From Myxococcota bacterium (lineage in GTDB: Bacteria; Myxococcota_A; UBA796), in NCBI GenBank assembly GCA_029251165.1, contig JAQXDW010000151.1, forward strand, positions 1-64,000: DNA of 64,000 bases, given 5' to 3'. Under the pieces are notes generated by a model. The model saw only the letters and a program-made list of their open reading frames with translations, was not told where the DNA came from and ran no database searches. Made by a program: the position numbers and the translations under genes. Positions 36,716 through 47,109 of this stretch are shown here, one piece after another. Each line of letters begins with the position of its first letter. Positions within the stretch are counted from its first letter, which is position 1.

Positions 36716-39037
36716 CTACTCGGCGTCGTCGGCCTTGTGCTGCTCCAGCAGGGCGAGGATCTGCGCGCGGCTGCCCTCGTCACTCATCAGCTTCTTGATG
36801 AGCGCAGCGATGGAGAGGTCACGGACCGCGCCGGAGCTCCCGCCGATGCCTGCCAGGGCCTCCTTGACGTCGTCCGCCAGCTCACGGTCACCGCTGAGGT
36901 AGCCGGACATGAGCTTCTGGGTCGTCTCGGAGTTGTCGACGAAGCCGTCGATGGACATGCCCATCGTCGCGGCCTGGGTGAAGCGCTGGAAGAACTCTCC
37001 GTCGCCGCCGATGATCTTGAGGTCGGCCTTGGAGAAGGCTGCCGCGAGCACCTTGGACTGAGCCTCTGCGACCACCTTCTTGGCGCCGATGTTCTCCAGC
37101 TGGATGGTGCGCTCGTGCTCCAGGCGGATGCGGAACTCCTCGTGCTCCCAGGCACGACCGGCCATCAGCTTCATCGCCTCAGCCTTCTCGGCGAGGCCGG
37201 AAGCCTCTGCGCTCAGGCGCTCCTTGACGCCGGAGGCCTCGGCCAGCAGCCTCTTCTCCAGCGCAGCAGCCTGAGCAGCCTCACCGGCAGCCTCGGCCAG
37301 GCGCTTCAGCTCGATGGACTTCGCCTCGGCTGCACCCTGGCGCTCCTCGGCAGCAGCCTGCGCGGTGCGACCGGCCGCCTCGGCCAGCATCTTCTTCTCG
37401 ATGGCGGCGGCGGCGGCCTCGCGGACCTTGACCTCGGCCAGCCCCTTCTGCTCGGCACCGGCAGCCTCAGCCAGCATCTTCTCGCGGGTCACGGCGGCGG
37501 CGACCATGCCCTCGCGCTCGGTGACGGCAACGTTTGCGTCGTTGACCTTGGCTCGGGACAGGCCGAGCTTCTCCTCACCGGAGGCCTGCGACTGCATCTT
37601 CTCCAGCTCGACGCGCGCCTGGGCGAGCCCTTCCTTCTCGATGGCGACAGCGTTGGCCTCCTTGACCTTCACCTCCGCCAGTCCAGAGGCGGCCTGCTCG
37701 GCCTGGACACCCTCGGCCATGCGGATCTTCGCGGAGGCCTCCTTGTCGGCGGCTTCGAGCGCGGCGTTGGCGAGGGTCAGGCGCTCCTTGGCCTTGAACT
37801 CTGCGGTCTTCTCTCCAGCCTCAGCCTTCTTGAGGTCCTTGACCAGCTGCTCCTCGGCCTCGGCCTCCGCAGAGATGATCTTGACGGACTTGTGGCGCTG
37901 GGCCTCAGCGGTGACGCGCAGATCCTTGATGCGCTCCTCCTCCTCGGCGACGTTCTTGTCGACCGCGATGCGTGCACGCACGACCTCGGCAATCTCCTTG
38001 CGCTCAAGCTCCAGCGCCTTCTCCTTGGCGATGCGCTGCAGCTCGACCTCGCGCTCCCGGGAGATGGACTCCAGCGACCGGTCCCGCTCGACCTGCTCGG
38101 TCTTGATGGCGATGACCCGCTCCTTGTCCTTCTCGGCGACCTCGACCTGGCGCTCTTTGTTCAGGGTGCCCTTGGCGATCTCCTCCTCAGCCTTGATGCG
38201 GGCCAGCTCAGAACGCTGGAACTCGGCGGCCTCGACGGTAGAGGTCTCAGCGGACTCGCGCGCCTTGACGGTGGCGATCTCGCGGCCCTGCTTTGCCTCG
38301 GCGTCGGCCTTGCGGCGCTCCAGCTCCAGGATGGCCTCGTCGGCCTCCAGGTTCTGCTTGGTGATCGCCTTGCGCTCGTCCTGTCGCAGCTCGTTGGTGC
38401 GGATGTTCTGCTGGGCGGTGATCTCGGTGATCTTGCGGATACCCTGTGAGTCGAGAATGTTCTCGCTGTCCAGGGCGCCGATCGGGGTCTGCTCGAGGTA
38501 GTCGATGGCCGCATCATCGAGGATGTAGCCGTTGAGGTCGGTGCCGAGCACCTGGAGCACGCCGTCCTTGAAGTGGTCCCGCTCGGTGTAGAGCTGCTCG
38601 AACTCCATCTGCTTTCCGACGGTCTTGAGCGCCTCAGAGAACTTGGCGACGAACAGATCCTCGAGGGTGTTCTGATCAGAAGCTCGGACACAGCCGATGG
38701 CCTGGGCGACCTTGAGGACGTCCTCGGCGAGGTTGTTGACGCGAACGAAGAAGGTGACCTTGATGTCTGCGCGGATGTTGTCCTTGCAGATCAGCCCTTC
38801 AGTGCCCCGCCGGTCGATCTCGATGGTCTTGACCGAGATGTCCATGACCTCAGCCCGGTGGATGATCGGGACCACCAGCGAGCCGGTGAAGGTGACGGAC
38901 GGACCGGTCGCCTGCATCTTATTGACGATGAGCGCCTGCCCCTGGTCGACCTTTCGGTAGAACTTGGCGACGGCGGTGAGCACACCGACGATAAAGAGGA
39001 GTCCGATCGCTCCAAGCACGAGAACGAGTTCCGTCAT
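36716..39037 (-). CDS. Flotillin/SPFH-domain membrane scaffold (YqiK-like)
   Basis: The 773-residue protein has one N-terminal membrane helix (about residues 4-24), then an SPFH domain (about 28-200: VDQGQALIVNKMQATGPSVT, VMDISVKTIEIDRRGTEG, KDNIRADIKVTFFVRV). A very long charged coiled coil (about 205-650) follows, with repeated blocks such as KMLAEAAG and RLLAEASG. It ends in a flotillin-like C-terminal part (IIGGDGEFFQRFTQAATMG). Flotillins assemble membrane microdomains or cages. It sits between a YqiJ-like gene and the giant ATPase gene, all on the minus strand, matching the E. coli yqiJ-yqiK pairing with an extra ATPase. Confidence 0.92.
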   Translation of the reverse strand: MTELVLVLGAIGLLFIVGVLTAVAKFYRKVDQGQALIVNKMQATGPSVTFTGSLVVPIIHRAEVMDISVKTIEIDRRGTEGLICKDNIRADIKVTFFVRVNNLAEDVLKVAQAIGCVRASDQNTLEDLFVAKFSEALKTVGKQMEFEQLYTERDHFKDGVLQVLGTDLNGYILDDAAIDYLEQTPIGALDSENILDSQGIRKITEITAQQNIRTNELRQDERKAITKQNLEADEAILELERRKADAEAKQGREIATVKARESAETSTVEAAEFQRSELARIKAEEEIAKGTLNKERQVEVAEKDKERVIAIKTEQVERDRSLESISREREVELQRIAKEKALELERKEIAEVVRARIAVDKNVAEEEERIKDLRVTAEAQRHKSVKIISAEAEAEEQLVKDLKKAEAGEKTAEFKAKERLTLANAALEAADKEASAKIRMAEGVQAEQAASGLAEVKVKEANAVAIEKEGLAQARVELEKMQSQASGEEKLGLSRAKVNDANVAVTEREGMVAAAVTREKMLAEAAGAEQKGLAEVKVREAAAAAIEKKMLAEAAGRTAQAAAEERQGAAEAKSIELKRLAEAAGEAAQAAALEKRLLAEASGVKERLSAEASGLAEKAEAMKLMAGRAWEHEEFRIRLEHERTIQLENIGAKKVVAEAQSKVLAAAFSKADLKIIGGDGEFFQRFTQAATMGMSIDGFVDNSETTQKLMSGYLSGDRELADDVKEALAGIGGSSGAVRDLSIAALIKKLMSDEGSRAQILALLEQHKADDAE

Positions 39038-39098
39038 GTGTCAGGGTCCTTGGGAGTTGGGGTTGCGCGAGTTGGAGGGCTGGGAGGGAGGGCTGTGC

Positions 39099-39860
39099 TC
39101 AGAGTCCAGCGGTGGGCTCGATGATGTAAGCCTCGCGAGCGTCATCGAAGCTTACAATCAGGGCGCTGTCGCCCTTCTTGAGGGCGTTCTGGACGTCGCA
39201 TCGGACATCGATCAGCAGGCCAGCGCCACCATCAGCACACTCCGCCTGTCCGAACCGAGCGTCGATTCGTCCGGTTCGTATGGTGCACTGATGGCCGATG
39301 AAGTCGACACGCTTGCTGGCTTCTTTGGTCTCGAAGGCATCTCCGAGGGGGCGAACCGCGATGGAGGCGACGATGCCGCCGATAAGGAAGGCCACCACGC
39401 TGATCAGCAGGCCAGGCAGCAGCGACTCCGGAGAGACGCCGAAGCGGGGCGCAAACCAGGCACCGGTGTAGGCCATCGCGAAGGACGTGAGGACCCAGAA
39501 GCTGAGGGTGAAGGTCACCGGAACGCGGCCGATCTGAAGCGCGGAGAGGAGGCCCAAGAGCAGGCTGCTTCCAGCCTCGGCACCGGCCTCGGCAGCAGCC
39601 TCAACACCAGCCTCTGCGGCGGCCTCTGCGGCGGCCTCTGCGACGGCTTCTCCGACGGCTTCTCCGACAGCCTCGGCAGCGCCCTCACCGGCACCATCGA
39701 GCAGCCCGTCCAGGCCGCTGATCGAGTCGATGAGGTCAATATCGACAGCGCCGATGATGACGAACAGCCAGTACAGGCACGCCAAGAAGACCGGCACCGC
39801 GAAGATAATGGTGGGAAACGTGGAGATGACCGCGATAAATTCATTCATCAGATTCAGCAT
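39099..39860 (-). CDS. YqiJ/NfeD-like membrane protein with OB-fold tail
   Basis: The 253-residue protein starts with a membrane helix (about residues 12-38). A low-complexity Ala/Glu stretch (about 57-98) repeats EAVGEA and AEAAAEA units. Two or three further helices (about 100-175) and a soluble C-terminal domain (about 185-250: VDFIGHQCTIRTGRIDARFG, GDSALIVSFDDAREAYIIEP) follow; the last looks like the OB-fold of YqiJ or NfeD proteins. Such proteins pair with SPFH proteins. The Ala/Glu stretch is encoded by 12-base tandem repeats and is not a normal part of the family as I know it. Confidence 0.8.
   Translation of the reverse strand: MLNLMNEFIAVISTFPTIIFAVPVFLACLYWLFVIIGAVDIDLIDSISGLDGLLDGAGEGAAEAVGEAVGEAVAEAAAEAAAEAGVEAAAEAGAEAGSSLLLGLLSALQIGRVPVTFTLSFWVLTSFAMAYTGAWFAPRFGVSPESLLPGLLISVVAFLIGGIVASIAVRPLGDAFETKEASKRVDFIGHQCTIRTGRIDARFGQAECADGGAGLLIDVRCDVQNALKKGDSALIVSFDDAREAYIIEPTAGL
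39610..39669 (-). repeat. Tandem 12-base repeats inside the YqiJ-like gene
   Basis: Five imperfect 12-base units of the type GCCTCTGCGGCG run in frame and encode four-residue Ala/Glu units. Units three to five diverge toward GCTTCTCCGACG. The array keeps the reading frame, so copy number could vary without breaking the gene. Confidence 0.7.
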
Positions 39861-39973
39861 CCCCGTTCGATAGGAAGGCGGAGAATAGTACGAACCAGCG
39901 CGAGAGGAAAGTCACGCGAGTTCGGTCAACATTCACTGCCAGTACGCCGCCTCAACCGGGCTATTTCCAAGTA

Positions 39974-40573
39974 TCAGTCGAACAGGTACGTGCTTGTCAA
40001 CTCGGGACAGCTCTCGGCAACCACAAGTCCGTCAATGTCTGCCGTTGCAGAGACGCTCTCCAGCTGGCCGTCCTGAGAAAAGGAGCCATTGAGCGCGGTC
40101 ATGCTGACGCTCAGCGCGTACTCAGTGCCGTCGTCAGAGAAGTCATAGGAGAAAGCGGTGGGCGCCCCCTGCCACCACTGACCACCCCAGGTGTAGCCAG
40201 ACTGAGGCTCGGCGGTGAACTCCCCCTCCCCCATCGCACAGCCCATGCTGGAGGAGACCCCATAGATGAGGTCATCCACGACGGCGAACCCGGCAGAGTC
40301 GTAGTCATCGGTGATGTTGATGAACAGGTTGCAGTGCCCGTCGAGGAACATCGGCGAAGGATCGAAGCCGGGATCGGTGAGGTACTGGACGACATCGTCG
40401 CAGGTGGTGTCTGGGCTGGAGGAGATGTACGCCCCCAGCGTGCCGTCCTGGGCGTGAGCAAATGCGGTTGCCGCGACTAAGGAACCCGTGAATTCGAGAC
40501 CGTCGAGGGAGACCTCTCCGGACATGGTGGCGGCTGGATTCGCACAGCCGAGCAGCAGTGAAGCGAGCAGCAT
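39974..40573 (-). CDS. Lipoprotein, unknown function
   Basis: The 199-residue product starts MLLASLLLGCANPAATMSG, a clear lipobox, then a secreted domain with four further cysteines (TTCDDVV, GHCNLF, MGCAMG, ESCPEL) that could make two disulfides. It has several beta-strand patterns. I do not recognise the family. Its ATG overlaps the prfB stop by one base (TGATG), so it is translated with release factor 2, an odd pairing for an envelope protein. Confidence 0.75.
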   Translation of the reverse strand: MLLASLLLGCANPAATMSGEVSLDGLEFTGSLVAATAFAHAQDGTLGAYISSSPDTTCDDVVQYLTDPGFDPSPMFLDGHCNLFINITDDYDSAGFAVVDDLIYGVSSSMGCAMGEGEFTAEPQSGYTWGGQWWQGAPTAFSYDFSDDGTEYALSVSMTALNGSFSQDGQLESVSATADIDGLVVAESCPELTSTYLFD

Positions 40574-41680
40574 CAGACCACCCCTTCTGCTTTCTTTGCC
40601 AGCCAGGACTCCATGAACCCGTTTAGATCGCCGCCGAGCACCGCGTCGGTGTTTCCGGTCTGGTGATCGGTGCGGAGATCCTTGACCATCCGGTAGGGCT
40701 GCAGCACATAGCTGCGAATCTGGCTGCCCCACTCGATCTTTTTCTTGTCGGCGTTCAGCGCGTCGACCTCTTCCTGGCGCTTCTCCAGCTCGTGCTGGTA
40801 GATGCGTGCCTTGAGAACCTTCATTGCCCGAGCCTTGTTCTTGTGCTGGCTGCGCTCGTTCTGGCACTTCACCACGATCCCGGTGGGGATGTGGGTGATG
40901 CGGACCGCAGAGTCCGTGGTGTTGACGTGCTGACCACCCGCACCGCCAGCCCGCATGGTGTCGATGCGCAGGTCAGAGTCGTTGATCTCAACCTCGATGG
41001 AGTCGTCGATGTCTGGAGTGGCATTGACCGAGGCGAACGCGGTGTGGCGGCGGGCGGAGGCATCGAACGGCGAGATGCGGACCAGCCGGTGGACCCCACA
41101 CTCCGACCGGAGATAGCCATAGGCATACAGCCCCTTGATCTCCAGGGTGCAGCTCTTGATGCCGCCGTCGTCATTGGACTGCTCGTCCATGATCGAGACC
41201 TTGTAGCCGTTGCTGCTGGCCCACTGCAGGTACATCCGACGAATCATGTCAGCCCAGTCACAGGCATCGACGCCGCCCGCACCAGAGTTGATCTCCAGGA
41301 TGGCGTCGCGCTCGTCGGCATCGTTGGTGAACAGGCGGCGAATCTCCGCTGCGCGGATCAGCGGCTCTAGAGCCTCCAGAGCCTCCAGCGCCTCGCGGAG
41401 GGTGTCCTCGTCTTCCTCTTCCTCTCCCATCTCGAAGAGGGTCTCGGCCTCCTCGATGGACTCCTGAAGAGACTCGTAGCCGTTGACCTTTCGCTCCAGG
41501 CTGGCCTTCTCACGCATCAAGATGGTGGACTTCTTCTGGTCGGTCCAGAAACCTGGAAAGGCGGACATCTCCTCAAGCTCTCTGATCCGTCGGTTCAAGG
41601 TCTCGACGTCAAAGATGCCCCCGGAGCGAATCAATGCGCCCGTTGAGGTCCTTGTGCAGCTCGGAGAAGTCGAGACTCAT
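40573..41680 (-). CDS. prfB: Peptide chain release factor 2 with programmed +1 frameshift
   Basis: RF2 ends translation at UGA and UAA. The gene starts at ATG 41680 (MSLDFSELHKDLNGRIDSLRGHL), reads 23 codons to CTT TGA C at 41614-41608, and must shift +1 to continue as DVETLNRRIREL. Just before the site is CGGGGG, the internal Shine-Dalgarno that promotes the shift. The joined protein is 368 residues. It carries the stop-recognition motif ISPFD (SPF) and the catalytic loop MRAGGAGGQHVNTTDSAV. The in-frame UGA allows RF2 to control its own level. It lies between ybeY and a lipoprotein gene. Confidence 0.96.
41608..41624 (-). promoter_or_regulatory. prfB: prfB frameshift signal (CGGGGG ... CTT TGA C)
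   Basis: On the minus strand the sequence reads CGG GGG CAT CTT TGA C. The purine run, its spacing to CTT, and the UGA followed by C match the classic autoregulatory site of bacterial prfB. Confidence 0.94.
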
Positions 41681-41730
41681 GGCAGCCATCCCTTGGTTTG
41701 AAGCGCCAGGGTCGTAACCCCTTGACCGAC

Positions 41731-42189
41731 TTAAAACACGGTCAGCGGACGGACGACTTCTGGATCCTCACCGAGCAGGGCCAGCAGCCGGCGCTCCTCG
41801 AGCTGCATCTCACGGGCATCATCCGGCTCGATGTGGTCGTGGCCGAGGAGGTGCAGGATTCCGTGAACGAGCAGCACCCGCAGCTCCTTGTCCGTGCCGT
41901 AGCCACGCTGGGCGGCCTGACGGCTGGCGGTCTGCACGCTGATGATGACGTCTCCGAGGATCGGATCGTCCGAGTCGGCACCCTCGCCCTCTCGCTGGGA
42001 GAACGACAGCACATCGGTCGGCATGTCCTTGCCGCGAAAGTCGCGGTTGAGGGGCTGGATGAAGGCGTCGTCGCACAGCACGATGGAGAGCTCGGTCTCC
42101 GAGAGGTACAGCAGCGCCAGCAGCCGGTCGGCATCCGCAGCGATGGTGTTGTGTGGGAGCTGGACGTACTCGGCGATGTCAGCCGGCAT
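41731..42189 (-). CDS. ybeY: Endoribonuclease YbeY
   Basis: YbeY is a zinc metalloprotein for 16S rRNA 3'-end maturation and ribosome quality control. The 152-residue protein has FRGKDMPTDVLSF and the metal site LVHGILHLLGHDH. Its length is typical. The start overlaps the end of the HD-phosphohydrolase gene by 11 bases, in the common phoH, HD hydrolase, ybeY order. prfB follows after a 50-base gap. Confidence 0.96.
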   Translation of the reverse strand: MPADIAEYVQLPHNTIAADADRLLALLYLSETELSIVLCDDAFIQPLNRDFRGKDMPTDVLSFSQREGEGADSDDPILGDVIISVQTASRQAAQRGYGTDKELRVLLVHGILHLLGHDHIEPDDAREMQLEERRLLALLGEDPEVVRPLTVF

Positions 42190-44648
42190 CGGGCTTGCCT
42201 CCCTGAGGCTTTAGGCCGCCGACCGGCGCAGCAGGAGCCTCTACCGAGGCATCCTTGGCGGCATCCTCTGAGTCCACCTCTCGGGCGCGCTCCTCCGCGA
42301 GGGGGTTGGCCATCTCCAGGGTGATGATCGGGGAGGAGGCCATTGCGGCCTGAGCCGGCCGACGCGTCGGGGGAAGGAGCGGGTACTCGATGCGGTGGTG
42401 ATGAATGCCGAGCAGGGTGTTCGTGAAGGCATCGATGATGGTGTACAGCTCCTTGAGGGTCAGCGGACACTCCTCGAGCTGACCGTCGGTCACCGCATCG
42501 TTGACCAGCTTCTGGATCATCGACCGGAAGTTGTGGGCGGTGGGCTCCTTGATGGTCCGACAGGCCGCCTCGACCCGGTCGGCGAGGAAGATGATTCCAG
42601 CCTCGCGGGTGTTGGGACGGACCCCGGGGTAGCGGAAGTCCGCCTCGTCGATGACCTCATCGGGGCCCGCCTGCTCCAGGGCCTTGACGTAGAAGTACTT
42701 GATGATGCTGGTGCCGTGGTGCATCAGGATGGCGTCGAGGACAGACTGGGGGAGCTTGTGCTGCTCTCCGATGGCGGCACCATCGACGACGTGGTTGATG
42801 ATGACCCGAGCGGACTGGTGGGGCTTGAGGCGGTCGTGGGGGTTGGGTCCGCCGCGCTGGTTCTCGATGAAGAACTGCGGCTGGAGCGCCTTGCCGATGT
42901 CGTGGAAGTAGCAGGCAACGCGGGTGCGCAGGGCATGGGCACCGATGGACTCCGCAGCAGCCTCAGACAGCGAGGCGACGGTCATGGAGTGGTGATAGGT
43001 GCCCGGCGCGCGCAGCATGAGCTGGCGGAGGAGCGGGTGGTTGAGGTTGGCAAGCTCCAGCAGCTTGAAGTCCGTCACGAAGCCGAACAGCTCGAAGATC
43101 GGGACCAGTCCGAGCACCAGAAATGCCGACAGGATGCCGCTCGCAAACGCGAAGGCGACGTCCCAGATCGGCTGTGCGCTGTCGGCGAGCGCCGGGGAAT
43201 CAGACAGGTGGACCTGGATGAGCTGGATCAGCAGCACTGCCCCAGCGCTGACCGCACCCGTGACCACGCCAGCGCGCAGCACGTTGACCCGCTCCCGGGT
43301 GTGGGCGATGCCGGAGGCAGCGGTGACCCCGGAGATGGCGAAGAACAGGGTGAGGAGGACCTGCTGATCCATCATCAGCCCGAGCATCGCGCTGGTCGCC
43401 AGCACCCACATCAGGGCCGTCTCAGAATTCACCAGGATCCGAACCAGCATCGCGCCGCCGGCAAACGGCACGGCGTACCACATCGATGACGGGGCAATTC
43501 CCAGGCCGAGGACGCTGGCCATCGGAACACTGGCGGCCACAAACAGCCGGGCGATCAGCGCCGTCAGCAGCGCGAGGAAGGCGACCGCCTCGATGTCTTC
43601 GGGACGGGTGGAGAACTTCTTGATGAACTCGGAGCCGAAGTTGTAGAGGGTAACGAACAGCAGTCCACAGAACGCCACCAGCGCCAGGAGGACCCCAAAC
43701 GTCCCGTAGCCGCCCTGGCTGTCCTGCAGGGCGCGAAGCATCTCGACTTCTTGGCGGGTGAGGACATCCCCCTCTCGGACGATCGCGGTGCCACGCTTGA
43801 CCTGAATGATGACCTCGGCGGTCTTCTCGCGCTTGTCTCGGCGACGTTCTTCGGTGAGGAGCTGGTTGTAGGAGAAGTTGGGCCGGATGGCCGTGCTGGC
43901 AATGGCGAGCGCGGCAAGCCGCATGTCGTTGGGAACGTCGACGTTCTGGTTGATGGCGTGGATGCCCATCATCTCTCGGGCCTTCGCCGGAACCTTGATC
44001 TGGTCGTAGTCATCCAGGCGGATCTCGTCGCGGCTGTCCTGGAAGATGCGCACAACGGAGAGCGACGGGCTTCCAGCCGGCAGCAGCGCCTGATCGGCCA
44101 CGATGTAGCCCTGCATGCCCCAGCTGATCAGCTCACCAGCGAGGCGACCGATGCGCTCGGACCAGCGAGAGTCGACGATGACCTGGAGGACCTCCGGGCT
44201 GAGGGAAAGCTCCAGCTCGGAGTGAAAGTCGCGGGTGATCTCGTTGAGGATCGCCTCGTCGACCGCCCCCTGTTCCTCCATCCGTGCGGCGAGCGTGGCG
44301 TCGGTGTGGCGGTTGCGTGCGACCTCGAAGGCTCGCCGCAGTCGCTCCTGGAGACGCCCGGCGCTGGTGGCGTCGTAGTCGTAGACCGGCAGCACCGACT
44401 CCTCGGCACGCCGCTCGCGCTCCAGGCTCTCCTCCCAGTCGGTGTAGTTGAACGACTGGGTCGCTCGGATGTCGCGATCGGCGACCTCTCCGACGGCATA
44501 GCTGGAGGTCGGCACACGGACATAGTCCACGACCAGCAGCGACATGCCGATGGAGAGCACAAGAAGGGCGATGATGCGGCGCGCGATCGGGCTGCGGATG
44601 CGCTCCAGCAGCGACGCCTCGTCCGAGGTCTCTCCCTCGTATCCAGGA

Positions 44649-44671
<23 letters not shown>
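42179..44671 (-). CDS. Seven-transmembrane HD phosphohydrolase (PgpH-like)
   Basis: The 830-residue protein has a first membrane helix (about 25-45), a large extracellular 7TMR-HDED-like domain (about 50-325), seven membrane helices (about 335-555), and a cytoplasmic HD domain with HHSMTVASL and CYFHDIGKA. PgpH proteins of this build hydrolyse cyclic di-AMP in Firmicutes. The GTG at 44671 is chosen because AAGGAG lies seven bases upstream; it sits inside phoH, giving a 23-base overlap. The C-terminal tail is Ala/Pro-rich. The substrate in this organism is inferred from the family. Confidence 0.92.
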
Positions 44672-45773
<1,102 letters not shown>

Positions 45774-45870
45774 ATCATCCGACGTGCCTCATCTAAAGCG
45801 TTGGCACTTGATAAGGGGACGGAGCGTGTCGACAACGAAGCTTAACCCACTGAGGGCAGACTCCGCACAG

Positions 45871-47109
45871 TCAGCCTTTCTGGAACTTCTGCTTGAACAG
45901 CTTCTTGGCGGCATTGGAGATGATGCTGGAGACATTGTGGTTCCGCGCGACCTGCTTGAGATCCTTCTTGTGCAGTGACTTCAGCAGGGTCAGCGCAGTG
46001 GGAACCGCGGTCTTGGAGTTGTTCACCAGCGCGACCTTGACGGGGTACTTGCGGAGAAACTCTTTGTTGCTGGCGATCGCTCGAATCACGTCGTCGGCGA
46101 GGTTTCGGTTTCCGGCTGCCGAGACGATCTCGCCGTCGGTCATGCGGCCAGACTTGATGACCGCCGCAGCGATGCTCTTGTTCGTGTTGCGAAGCAAGAG
46201 ACTCCGGATCTCTTTGTTCCCCTTAAACGCCAGCTTGATGAGCTGACCGACCGACATGTCCTTGAGGCGCGCCTCCAGGCTCCTCGGCTCCTCTTCCTCA
46301 ACGCCAGTGCGGTCCTCGCGCTCGGTGGTGAGGTCCCAGGAGAAGGCATCGTCTTCTTCTTGAAAGTTGAAGTCGAAGGTCCCGAGGGTGTCGACTTTCT
46401 CGGCTGGGGGATCGTCGTACTGATCGAGATCGAACATCTTCAGGGCCCGCTTCTGGAGCGCTGGAGACTGCCTGCCTGCGAGGGCCGCCTCGATCTCAGC
46501 CTCCAGATCCATCGGCGTCTTCGCGGAGAGCCGCTTTGGCTCGGGCTTGGTCTCGGCCTGCGGCTTTTCGTTGGGGTCTGCCGCCCCCTCCGGGAGCGCG
46601 CGCTGCATCCGGAGGAAGGAGTGAGCACGGGAGAGCACGGTCAGCGGACAGGCGGCGTTGTTGGCGAGCTCGGTGTAGAGCTCCGGGGTCAGCAGCAGCC
46701 GGGTCTGGTTGCTGGCGATCTGCTCGCAGAGGTGGGCGTCCGCGCCGCGGGTGAGCATGCGCACTGTGCGGTCATTGGCGGCCTGGTGGCGACAGATGAC
46801 CTCTGCCAGCCGGTTGTCCGACTCTTTGCGGAACTCCACCAAAAATTCCAACACCTTGGGATGAGTGTTGCGGTCGATGGCGACGAGGATGCGCTCGACG
46901 GGAATGGTCAGCAGGGTCTTGCGGGCCGACGATGCGATCTTTGGGGTGTCGTCTCCGAGCAAGAGGTAGCAGACCCCGAGGAGCGCCTGATCGTCCATCG
47001 GAATGACCGCGCGGGCCAGCGCCAGGCGCTCTCCCTTGGATGGCCCGGCCCGGAACTTTGCCTGGATGTGATCGGGTATCTGAAGCCGGTCGTAGGGAAT
47101 CTCTGCCAC
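45871..47109 (-). CDS. Helical-repeat protein of a deltaproteobacterial family
   Basis: The 412-residue soluble protein starts at GTG after a GGAG site. Both halves consist of short helical pairs, like HEAT or leucine-rich-variant repeats: IPVERILVAIDRNTHPKVLE and NRLAEVICRHQAANDRTVRM in the first, and IRSLLLRNTNKSIAAAVIKS, EIVSAAGNRNLADDVIRAIA and VALVNNSKTAVPTALTLLKS in the second. An acidic linker (about 190-285) separates them. I recall similar proteins in Myxococcota genomes without a known role; protein binding is likely. It is transcribed toward phoH, 97 bases upstream of it. Confidence 0.75.
   Translation of the reverse strand: MAEIPYDRLQIPDHIQAKFRAGPSKGERLALARAVIPMDDQALLGVCYLLLGDDTPKIASSARKTLLTIPVERILVAIDRNTHPKVLEFLVEFRKESDNRLAEVICRHQAANDRTVRMLTRGADAHLCEQIASNQTRLLLTPELYTELANNAACPLTVLSRAHSFLRMQRALPEGAADPNEKPQAETKPEPKRLSAKTPMDLEAEIEAALAGRQSPALQKRALKMFDLDQYDDPPAEKVDTLGTFDFNFQEEDDAFSWDLTTEREDRTGVEEEEPRSLEARLKDMSVGQLIKLAFKGNKEIRSLLLRNTNKSIAAAVIKSGRMTDGEIVSAAGNRNLADDVIRAIASNKEFLRKYPVKVALVNNSKTAVPTALTLLKSLHKKDLKQVARNHNVSSIISNAAKKLFKQKFQKG

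Noticed and set aside
33568..36798. Very long open frame on the plus strand opposite the giant ATPase gene
   Set aside because: It is antisense to a well-supported gene; its Leu/Asp/Glu/Gly-rich low-quality sequence is a by-product of GC-rich codon use.
36632..38449. Long plus-strand frame opposite the flotillin gene
   Set aside because: The Leu/Gly-rich repetitive translation mirrors the coiled-coil codons on the other strand.
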